Shown here one piece after another: positions 8,104 through 15,354 of a DNA stretch of 64,000 nt (position 1 is its first letter; each line of letters begins with the position of its first letter). Position numbers and translations under genes: made by a program. This DNA is from Acidobacteriota bacterium (GTDB taxonomy: Bacteria > Acidobacteriota > Vicinamibacteria > Vicinamibacterales > UBA2999): positions 62,001-126,000 of the forward strand of contig JAKFYH010000042.1 in the NCBI GenBank assembly GCA_021730945.1. The letters run 5' to 3'. The notes under the pieces are model-generated. The model was not told the DNA's origin, searched no databases, and saw only the letters and a list, made by a program, of their open reading frames with translations.

Positions 8104-8408
8104 GGTGGGTCGTCGTCGGCAAGGTTGAGGACTTCACGCCCGGCGCCGGCAAGATGGTGGTGGCGGGCGGCCGTCACGTGGCGCTCTTTCGTCTCGGCGA
8201 CCAGTTTCACGCGCTCGATAACATGTGCCTGCACCGCGGTGGGCCGCTGTGTGACGGGCTGATTCAGCAGGGCGTGGTGACGTGCCCCTGGCACGGCTGG
8301 TCGTTCGAGATTGCCACCGGCACGATGGTGCAGGATCCGCATGTGGGCGTGTCCCGGCACGAGGTGCGGGTCGAGGGCGACATGGTGTCGGTGCGGCTGA
8401 CCGACTAG
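8091..8408 (+). CDS. Rieske [2Fe-2S] ferredoxin-like protein
   Basis: 105 residues. Cluster ligands are clear: CLHRGG (Cys-X-His) near residue 45 and CPWHGW (Cys-X2-His) near residue 64. The fold is that of small NirD/biphenyl-dioxygenase-type ferredoxins, with no signal peptide, so it should be cytoplasmic. The only upstream start is the GTG at 8091 inside a palindromic repeat, giving the N-terminus VSDTGW. It could pass electrons to an oxygenase or reductase elsewhere; no partner is encoded nearby. Confidence 0.88.
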   Translation: MSDTGWVVVGKVEDFTPGAGKMVVAGGRHVALFRLGDQFHALDNMCLHRGGPLCDGLIQQGVVTCPWHGWSFEIATGTMVQDPHVGVSRHEVRVEGDMVSVRLTD

Positions 8409-8483
8409 CCCGGATCGGTCGTGGCGGTTGGCCGCAGCCAGCCCGGCCGTGTTATTGTCGAATCTGCTTGGAGGCGATTTCGT

Positions 8484-8846
8484 ATGTCTAGACTTCTGTC
8501 GATTTGCGCGGCTTTCGCACTGCTACTGAACGTCACGGCTGGCGCCCAGAACACTGTCGCCGGCGCGTGGGACCTCGCGATCAACGGGCCGCAGGGCATG
8601 ATCACGGCGGGCGCCACGCTCAAGCAGGAGGGCGACAAGCTCACCGGCACCATCAACAGCCCGCAGGGCGATGCCGAGATGACCGGCACGGTCAAGGGCA
8701 ACACGATCGAGCTGACGTTCAGCATGGCCGGTCCCGATGGCCCGCTCGAGATCAAGATCAACGGCGAGGTGTCGGGCGACACCGTCAAGGGCATGCTCGA
8801 CTTCGGCATGGGCCAGGCCGACTTCACCGGCACACGCAAGAAGTAA
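8484..8846 (+). CDS. small secreted beta-rich protein of unknown function
   Basis: 120 residues from the ATG at 8484, with TTGGAGG about nine bases upstream. A signal peptide (ending TAGAQ near residue 20) is followed by repeated beta-hairpin-like segments: GAWDLAINGPQG, KLTGTINSPQG, MTGTVKGNTIELTF and DTVKGMLDFG. This pattern is common in small acidobacterial secreted proteins with a lipocalin-like or DUF-type barrel. No catalytic residues are evident. Function unknown. Confidence 0.75.
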   Translation: MSRLLSICAAFALLLNVTAGAQNTVAGAWDLAINGPQGMITAGATLKQEGDKLTGTINSPQGDAEMTGTVKGNTIELTFSMAGPDGPLEIKINGEVSGDTVKGMLDFGMGQADFTGTRKK

Positions 8847-8851
8847 GCGGG

Positions 8852-11344
8852 TCAGTAGGCGGCGAGCAGCCGGGCGGCGTGATCGATTTCGGCCTCGCTG
8901 ACCAGGAACACCTCTTCGAGCGGCGGCGAATACGGAACGGGCGTGTCGAGCGCGCCGAGGATGCGAATGGGCGCATCGAGCGCCTCGAACGCCTCTTCCT
9001 GGATGATGGCCGCCAGGCTCTCGCCAATGCCACCGGTGCGCGAGTCTTCGTGCACGATCAGCACCCGGTTGCAGTGCCGGGTCACGGCAAGAATGGCCTC
9101 GCGATCGAGGGGCGCCAGGCTCCGCAGGTCGAGCACCGACGCTTCAATCCCATCTCCCGCCAGCTTCTCGGCCACGCGCAGGCAATGGTGCACGTAGGCG
9201 CCGTACGAGATCATCACCAGGTCGGAACCCGCCCTCCGGAGCGCGGCCTTCCCGATCTCGCAGGGCAACGGCGGACCGGCCGGCAACACCTGTTTGATGC
9301 GTGGATCGCGGTACAGCGCGATGTGTTCGTAGAACAGCACCGGGTCGGGATCGGCCACCGCCGCCGCCATTAGCGCCCTGGCGTCCTCTGGCGTCGACGG
9401 CACGACGATCTTGAGGCCGGGCGTGCGATAGAACCACGGCTCGGTGTTCTGGCTGTGGTAGGGGCCAGCGTGCCGCAGGCCGCCCCACGGCATGCGCACC
9501 ACCATCGGCACGCTGCCACCCCAGCGATACCGGATCTTCGCGGCGTTATTGACCAGTTGATTGAAACCGGTGGCGACAAAGTCGTTGAACTGCATCTCGC
9601 CGATCGGCCGCTGGCCGGCGAGAGCGGCGCCGACACAAACGCCCAGCACCGCGCCTTCCGCGAGCGGCGAGTTGCGCAGGCGATCGCCAAATTCCTTCAG
9701 CAACGGGCGCAGCAGCAGGAACGCATTGCCGTACTGGCCGCCGACGTCCTCGCCGTAGACGAAGACCCGCGGATCGGCCCTGAGCGCGTCGGCGACACCG
9801 AGCATCACGGCTTCGAGGAAGGTGTTGCCTTTCTTGTCGAAGGCCAGGCCGGCCTCGACCGGAGGCAGCGCGGCGGCAAGCGGCGCGGCCAGGCGGCGCG
9901 ACGGCTCGAGCACTTCCAGGCGTTCGCGCGGCGGCTCGTCGTGATGCACGCCGACGCCGGCCATCTCGGGTCGCGGCCACGGCGCCTGGATCACCAGTTG
10001 CGCCTGGCGATCGACCAGCGCATCGGCGGCGGCCTTCATCTCGTCGAGGTCGCCCGCCTTGATGACGCCTTCCGCCTCGAGCCGCTGCCCGTACATCGGG
10101 ATCGGGTCGCGCTTGGCCCAGTACTCGTAGAGTTCGCGGTTGGCATAGCCGGTGTCGAACAACTGGTGGTAGTCCCACGACGGCGGTTGATCCTTGCCCA
10201 GGTAGAGCATGTCGTCGTGATGGGCGTGGCCGCACATCCGCATGGCGACCACTTCGATCAGGGTCGGCCCCTCGCCGGCGCGCGCCCGCTCGGCCGCCCA
10301 GGTGAAGGCCGCGGCCACTTCGTCGGGATCGGTGCCGTCGATGGTGATGCCGGGAATGCCGTAGCCGGCGGCCTTGTCGGCGAACACGCGCGTGGCGGAG
10401 TTGTCGCGGACCGGCGTCGAAAGTGCCGTCTGGTTGTTCTGCAGGCAGAAGATGGCCGGCAGCTTCGCCGCGGCACACGCGTTGATCGCCTCGTGCCACT
10501 CGCCGAGCGAGGAACCGCCTTCGCCGATGAATGCCAGGGCGACTCGATCGCTGCCTTCAAGCGAAAACGCCGTCGCCATTCCGGCCATGGTCAGAGCGCC
10601 GACCGCCAGTGGCGCGGCCGCCGGCAAGACGCCCCATTCGAAATCGCCGGTGTGCAGATCCTTGCCGTCCATCGGCGGGCCCGACTTGCCCATCTGCGCC
10701 CGCAGGACCATGGCCACGGCTTCTTCGTCGTGCCGCATGGCCAGGGTCATACCCAGGTCGCGAATCACCGGCGCCAGCACGTCGCCGCGCCAGGTGCCAT
10801 CCTCCCGCCGGTAGGCCGCGCCGCGATGCAGGCGGATGGCGCCGGCGTAGATGGCCTCCTGGCCCAGCGAGCGAAAGCCCTTGCCCTGGAACGCCATGTC
10901 TCCCCAGCGCACTTCGCCGCCCATGAAGAACTGCTTGAGGCGATTGTCGACGCTGCGGGTCAGGCACATGCCCTTCAACATCTCGCGGCGCTCGGCCTTG
11001 GTCAGCGACGCCTCGATGGCGGCGCGCCGCAGGAAGCCGTCGCAGGCGTCGACCACTTCGGCGCGCGCCTGTTCGAGCCGCTTGTTGGCCGACGTCCCCG
11101 GCGTGGTCTCGGCAATGCCGTCGGGGGCGGCGACCTGGTCGTACAGCGCCTTGGCGAGCGCCCGGCGGAACGGCACCCGCGCGGCATCCAGCTTGACGGC
11201 ATCGCGGCTCTTGATGGCACCGACGCCGGCAGCTTCGAAGGCTTCGAGGGCGATGGTCAGTGCGAAAGGGTGGCGTTCGGCGACAAACGCGCCGAATCGG
11301 CTGGTCAGGCCGGTGAGCTTGGAGGCATCAAGCGTGCGAGACAT
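8852..11344 (-). CDS. fused alpha-beta thiamine-diphosphate 2-oxoacid dehydrogenase E1
   Basis: 830 residues from the ATG at 11344. Residues 1-110 are a helical extension. Residues 110-460 are an E1-alpha domain with the thiamine-binding motif in variant form (GEGGSSLGEWHEAIN at 274, closing NN at 303). Residues 510-830 are an E1-beta/transketolase-C unit (GNTFLEAVMLGVADAL, VYGEDVGGQYG, EDSRTGGIGESLAA). The fusion replaces the usual two-gene alpha2beta2 enzyme. It should decarboxylate a branched-chain 2-oxoacid or pyruvate and load a lipoyl E2, but no E2 or E3 gene is nearby, so the substrate is uncertain. It is divergent from the histidine kinase gene with a 27-bp gap. Confidence 0.9.
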   Translation of the reverse strand: MSRTLDASKLTGLTSRFGAFVAERHPFALTIALEAFEAAGVGAIKSRDAVKLDAARVPFRRALAKALYDQVAAPDGIAETTPGTSANKRLEQARAEVVDACDGFLRRAAIEASLTKAERREMLKGMCLTRSVDNRLKQFFMGGEVRWGDMAFQGKGFRSLGQEAIYAGAIRLHRGAAYRREDGTWRGDVLAPVIRDLGMTLAMRHDEEAVAMVLRAQMGKSGPPMDGKDLHTGDFEWGVLPAAAPLAVGALTMAGMATAFSLEGSDRVALAFIGEGGSSLGEWHEAINACAAAKLPAIFCLQNNQTALSTPVRDNSATRVFADKAAGYGIPGITIDGTDPDEVAAAFTWAAERARAGEGPTLIEVVAMRMCGHAHHDDMLYLGKDQPPSWDYHQLFDTGYANRELYEYWAKRDPIPMYGQRLEAEGVIKAGDLDEMKAAADALVDRQAQLVIQAPWPRPEMAGVGVHHDEPPRERLEVLEPSRRLAAPLAAALPPVEAGLAFDKKGNTFLEAVMLGVADALRADPRVFVYGEDVGGQYGNAFLLLRPLLKEFGDRLRNSPLAEGAVLGVCVGAALAGQRPIGEMQFNDFVATGFNQLVNNAAKIRYRWGGSVPMVVRMPWGGLRHAGPYHSQNTEPWFYRTPGLKIVVPSTPEDARALMAAAVADPDPVLFYEHIALYRDPRIKQVLPAGPPLPCEIGKAALRRAGSDLVMISYGAYVHHCLRVAEKLAGDGIEASVLDLRSLAPLDREAILAVTRHCNRVLIVHEDSRTGGIGESLAAIIQEEAFEALDAPIRILGALDTPVPYSPPLEEVFLVSEAEIDHAARLLAAY

Positions 11345-11359
11345 GGGTACGCCATTGTA

Positions 11360-11365
11360 TAGAAT
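11360..11365 (+). promoter_or_regulatory. -10 element TAGAAT, leaderless type
   Basis: TAGAAT lies six bases before the GTG start at 11372, inside the 27-bp gap of a divergent gene pair, leaving no room for a Shine-Dalgarno leader. Confidence 0.55.
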
Positions 11366-11371
11366 CGATCC

Positions 11372-13285
11372 GTGATCGCGCCGAACGCGGCGGAAGTCCT
11401 CAACCTCGTCGGCTTTGTCACCGGCACGGCGCTCTACGCCATGTTGCTGGCGCTGGTGCTGCGGGGCGGACTCGACCCACCCCAGGGCTCGCCGGCACAC
11501 CACCGCAACCTGCTGCCGCTGGCGACCGGCGTGCTCGGCCTGGTCTGGAATCTCGGCGAACTGGCCGCCTATGCCCTGCCGCGCCTGGGTTACTTCAACG
11601 AATCGATCGGGCTGTGGGCGATGTCGTTTCCCGCCCTGGGCCTGCTGGCGGCGGTGGTGGTGCATTCGGTCGCCCGCGCGCTGCCGCGCGGCATTGTCAT
11701 CACCGTGATCGCCTATGGCTGCAGCATCGTGGCGTCGGTGCTGCACCTGCAGACGGTGGTGACCGGCGATCCCGGCCCTTCGTCTCTGGCGTTCCTGATC
11801 CTGACGGTGTGTTACGGCCTGATCATCCTGGCGCTCGGCGTGCTGACCCGGGCACAGGCCAACGGCCAGCGAGTGCTGTGGGTGCTCGCCCTCGCGCTGT
11901 TCGCGGTGTCGGCCTCGCACCTGGGCCGCTTCCATGCCAGCGCCGATGGCTGGGCGGTGGAGTTGATCGGGCATCACGCGGCCATTCCACTGGCCTTCGC
12001 CATCCTCTATCAGGACTACCGATTCGCGCTGGCTGACCTGTTCCTGAAACGGGCACTGACGTTGATCGCGCTCGTGACGATCGCGTTTGCCGGCTACAGC
12101 CTGGCGAGCACGCTGCCCTCGGGACCTTTCGCGGCCAGCATCCTGATGGCGCTCTGGGTGGCCACCTCGCTGCTGTCACCCTGGCTCAATCGCCGCATTG
12201 TCCGCTTCGTCGATCAGTCGCTGCTCGGTCGCGCCGATTACGCGGCGCTTGGCGCCGCCATCGGCCACGACGTGCAGTCGCGAAACAGCATCGACGGCGT
12301 GCTCGACACGGTCGCGGCGCGGCTGGCCCCGGCGCTCGATGCCCGCCGGGTGTGGTGGGTCGATGAGGTCGCGGCGGGGACGGCGATGCCCACCACCACT
12401 CACGCGGTGGTGCGGACCACCGATGCGCCCCGGTATGTCGTCCACGTGGGCGAGTTGACCGGCGGCCGCCGGCTGCTGTCCGACGACCTGGCCCTGGTGG
12501 AGGCGGTGGTGGCGACGGCGGCCCGGCGCATCGACCAGATCCGGCTGACCCACGAACGCTATGAAGTGCAGCTGCGCGAAGAAGAGATGCAGAAGCTGAC
12601 CGCCGAGGCCGAACTGAAGGCGCTGCGCGCGCAGGTCAATCCGCACTTCCTCTTCAACGCGCTTACCACCATCGGCTACCTGATCGAATCGGCGCCGCCG
12701 CGGGCCATGAATACGCTGATGCAACTGACGGCGCTGCTGCGCGGAGTCCTGCGCTCGGAAGGTGAGTTCACGACGCTTGGACGCGAGATCGAGCTGGTGG
12801 AACACTACCTGAAGATCGAGCACGAGCGGTTCGAGGAGCGGCTGCGCGTCCGCATCGACGTGCCGCAGGCGTTGCGGCACTTGCGCATTCCGGCGCTGGT
12901 GGTGCAGCCGCTGGTGGAGAACGCGATCAAGCACGGTGTCGCGCCGAGCACGGGCGGCGGCGACGTCGAAGTGACGGCGACGCGCGAGGGCGCCCCCGGC
13001 GGCGAGCGCCTGCACGTGGCCGTCCGCAACACCGGCGCGCCGTTGCAATTGCGCGGGCCGCACGCCTTCGGCGCACCCGCCGGCGGGCAGGGGGCCAACG
13101 TGGGTGTCGACAACGTGAGGCGGCGTCTCACCGGCCATTACGGCGCCGACGCCACGCTGACCCTCGTGACCGAACCCGGCCGAGGCACCCTGGCCGAACT
13201 CGTGATGCCGCTCGTGGAGACGGTTGGAATCGACCAGGAGGATCCCGATGCCCCAGCCCTTGCGGGTCGTGCTGGCCGACGATGA
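11372..13285 (+). CDS. LytS-type membrane sensor histidine kinase
   Basis: 637 residues. About seven hydrophobic segments between residues 10 and 270 form the sensor. A coiled linker follows, then a His_kinase domain of the LytS/YehU family with the phospho-acceptor in NPHFLFN near residue 425. The HATPase domain has NAIKHG near 517 and the G-box in GVDNVRRRL. The regulator gene overlaps its 3' end by 38 bp, so the two form a cognate pair. The signal is unknown. It is predicted to autophosphorylate and hand the phosphate to Asp57 of the partner. Confidence 0.93.
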   Translation: MIAPNAAEVLNLVGFVTGTALYAMLLALVLRGGLDPPQGSPAHHRNLLPLATGVLGLVWNLGELAAYALPRLGYFNESIGLWAMSFPALGLLAAVVVHSVARALPRGIVITVIAYGCSIVASVLHLQTVVTGDPGPSSLAFLILTVCYGLIILALGVLTRAQANGQRVLWVLALALFAVSASHLGRFHASADGWAVELIGHHAAIPLAFAILYQDYRFALADLFLKRALTLIALVTIAFAGYSLASTLPSGPFAASILMALWVATSLLSPWLNRRIVRFVDQSLLGRADYAALGAAIGHDVQSRNSIDGVLDTVAARLAPALDARRVWWVDEVAAGTAMPTTTHAVVRTTDAPRYVVHVGELTGGRRLLSDDLALVEAVVATAARRIDQIRLTHERYEVQLREEEMQKLTAEAELKALRAQVNPHFLFNALTTIGYLIESAPPRAMNTLMQLTALLRGVLRSEGEFTTLGREIELVEHYLKIEHERFEERLRVRIDVPQALRHLRIPALVVQPLVENAIKHGVAPSTGGGDVEVTATREGAPGGERLHVAVRNTGAPLQLRGPHAFGAPAGGQGANVGVDNVRRRLTGHYGADATLTLVTEPGRGTLAELVMPLVETVGIDQEDPDAPALAGRAGRR

Positions 13286-14018
13286 GCGGCCGGCGCGGCA
13301 GTTCCTGGTCAACCTGCTCAAGACGTTTCCGGATGTCGACGTGGTCGGCGAAGCGGCGAACGGCGCCGAGGCGGTGGACCTGATCGAGGCGCTCAAACCG
13401 GATCTCGCGCTGCTCGACCTCAACATGCCCGAAGCCGGCGGCCTCGACGTGGCGCGGCTGGTCAGGGCCGGCGCGACGCCGGCGATTGCGTTCGTCACGG
13501 CCTACGACGAGTTCGCGATCCAGGCCTTCGAGCTGAACGCCATCGACTACCTGCTGAAACCGGTCGAGCGTGAACGTCTCGCCACCACGCTCGAGCGGGC
13601 GCGCGCGGCCACCGCGGTGGCCGAGCGCGCGAACCGCCTGACGGCGGCCTCGGCCGCACTGGACTCGGCAATCCGCCGGCCCTATCTCGAGCGCATCCCG
13701 GTGCGCCGCCGCGACGAGACGGTGATCCTCCCGGTCCGCCAGATCGCGTCGGTGGTGGCCGACGGCGAGCTCCTTCACCTCACGACCATCGGCAACGAGC
13801 GCTTCACCATCTCGCATCGCCTGCATGCCCTCGAAGCACGGCTCGATCCGCGGCGGTTCGTGCGCCTGAGCCGCGGCACCCTGGCGGCGGTCGACCAGAT
13901 CCAGAAGGTCAGCCCCATGCCGGGCGGCACCTACCAGGTGCAGATGTCCAACGGCCAGGCGTTATCGGTCAGCCGCATCCAGGCGCGGATCCTGCGCGAC
14001 ACGCTCCTGCGGATCTAG
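13248..14018 (+). CDS. LytTR-family response regulator
   Basis: 256 residues from the ATG at 13248, chosen because AGGAGG lies eight bases upstream; an in-frame GTG at 13224 lacks this. The receiver domain (1-120) has the acidic pair DDE at 11-13, phospho-acceptor Asp57 in LLDLNMPE, and the Thr/Lys signature FVTAYDEF and YLLKP. A LytTR DNA-binding domain follows (about 150-255: IPVRRRDETVILPV, RFVRLSRGTL, VSRIQARILR). It overlaps the kinase gene by 38 bp, so translation is probably coupled. Confidence 0.93.
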   Translation: MPQPLRVVLADDERPARQFLVNLLKTFPDVDVVGEAANGAEAVDLIEALKPDLALLDLNMPEAGGLDVARLVRAGATPAIAFVTAYDEFAIQAFELNAIDYLLKPVERERLATTLERARAATAVAERANRLTAASAALDSAIRRPYLERIPVRRRDETVILPVRQIASVVADGELLHLTTIGNERFTISHRLHALEARLDPRRFVRLSRGTLAAVDQIQKVSPMPGGTYQVQMSNGQALSVSRIQARILRDTLLRI

Positions 14019-14051
14019 ACGGGCACAGGGAATGAATGACAGGATGTCGGC

Positions 14052-15236
14052 ATGTTGCGACACTTACTCCGACTGTGCCTGCTGGCGGCGGCGGCCGTAA
14101 TCCTCGGTACGAACCTCGACGGTCAGGGCGATCCGTTGACCCGGGCCCGGGCCCTGCATCAACAGACGCCGCTCATCGACGGCCATAACGACTACCCGTG
14201 GGCGCTGCGGGATCTCGATCCCGGCCGCGACCTCGGCAAGGCGGACATTGCCAAGCCAGTGCCGGCGTTGATGACCGACATCCCGCGACTGCGTGAGGGC
14301 GGCGTGGGCGGGCAGTTCTGGTCAGTCTATACGCCGTCAACCATGATGGGCCAGGAGGCGGTTCGCGTCACCCTCGAGCAGATCGACATCGTGCATCGCA
14401 TGGCGAAGCGGTGGCCCGAGACGTTCGAAATGGCCTACACGGCCGCTGACGTCGAGCGCTCGTTCAAGGCCCGCCGCATCGGCTCGCTCATCGGCATGGA
14501 GGGCGGCCATTCGATCGACAACTCCCTGCCGGCGCTCCGCATGTTCTACGCACTCGGCGCGCGCTACATGACGCTGACCCACAACGGCAACTTGCGCTGG
14601 GCCGATGCCGCCGCCGACCAGCCGGCGGTTGGCGGCCTGTCGAAGTTCGGCGAAGAAGTGATTCGCGAGATGAACCGGCTGGGCATGCTGGTGGACCTGA
14701 GCCACGTGTCGCCCGGGACCATGGAAGACGCGCTGCGGGTCAGCGAAGCGCCCGTGATTTTCTCGCATTCATCGGCGAAGGCCATCTGCAACGTGCCTCG
14801 CAACGTCCCTGACGACATGCTGCGGCTCACCGCCAAGAACGGCGGTGTGGTGATGGTGACATTTGTGCCCGGCTTCATCTCCCAGGCGGTGGCCGATCAC
14901 GACGCCAGCAAGGCCGCAGGCCCGGCGCCGCGCGCGACGCTGGCCCAGGTGGCCGACCACATCGATCACATCCGCCAGGTCGCCGGCATCGACCACATCG
15001 GCCTCGGCGGCGACTTCGACGGCATCACCCAGGTGGTGGCCGGTCTCGAGGACGTCTCGAAGTATCCGGACCTGACCGCGGAGCTGATGCGGCGCGGTTA
15101 TTCCGATGCCGACCTCAAGAAGATCCTGGGACTGAACGTGCTGCGGGTGATGAAGCAGGCCGAGGCGGTGGCAGCGCGGCTGCAAAAAACCCGTCAACCC
15201 TCGACCGCGACCATCGAACAACTCGACGGGAAATAG
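14052..15236 (+). CDS. secreted M19 membrane-dipeptidase-type peptidase
   Basis: 394 residues with a signal peptide (ending near residue 25). Family metal ligands are present: HNDYPW at 45-50, EGGHS, LTHNGNLRWAD, DLSHVSPGTM, SHSSAKA and GGDFDGI. The family hydrolyses dipeptides using two zinc ions. It follows the two-component genes by 33 bp and could be in the same transcript. Its 3' end runs directly into a palindromic repeat block shared with the convergent permease gene. Confidence 0.93.
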   Translation: MLRHLLRLCLLAAAAVILGTNLDGQGDPLTRARALHQQTPLIDGHNDYPWALRDLDPGRDLGKADIAKPVPALMTDIPRLREGGVGGQFWSVYTPSTMMGQEAVRVTLEQIDIVHRMAKRWPETFEMAYTAADVERSFKARRIGSLIGMEGGHSIDNSLPALRMFYALGARYMTLTHNGNLRWADAAADQPAVGGLSKFGEEVIREMNRLGMLVDLSHVSPGTMEDALRVSEAPVIFSHSSAKAICNVPRNVPDDMLRLTAKNGGVVMVTFVPGFISQAVADHDASKAAGPAPRATLAQVADHIDHIRQVAGIDHIGLGGDFDGITQVVAGLEDVSKYPDLTAELMRRGYSDADLKKILGLNVLRVMKQAEAVAARLQKTRQPSTATIEQLDGK

Positions 15237-15352
15237 GGCTCGCGTTGCTCGTGGGGCTCGGGCTTTGCCCTTCGTGGGGCTCGCTTCGCTCGTGAGGCCC
15301 CACGAGGCGCGAAGCGCGACCCCTACGAGCGAAGCGAGCCCCCGGGGGTCGC
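15237..15352. repeat. hairpin repeat with variable stems (family C, copy 1)
   Basis: This block occupies the whole gap between two convergent genes. Units with arms GTGGGGCTC or CCC(C/T)ACGAG enclose short hairpins: GGGC-TTT-GCCC (15260-15270), GC-TTC-GC, GCGC-GAA-GCGC (15307-15317) and GC-GAA-GC. The block ends in the perfect palindrome CCCCCGGGGG (15339-15348). The left half reads mainly in the opposite orientation to the right half, so the whole block could also fold as one large structure and act as a transcription barrier. Confidence 0.85.
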
Positions 15353-15354
15353 GC

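Noticed and set aside
6585-8360. 591-residue minus-strand open frame opposite the M28 and Rieske genes
   Set aside because: It crosses two genes with clear motifs and has no recognisable domain.
9455-11362. 635-residue plus-strand open frame opposite the E1 gene
   Set aside because: The minus-strand frame has complete E1 alpha and beta motifs. The plus-strand translation is Arg/His/Gly-rich with no domain pattern, a shadow frame of GC-rich DNA.
15237-15352. Insertion sequence or transposon end
   Set aside because: No transposase and no target duplication were seen; the block consists only of short hairpin repeats.
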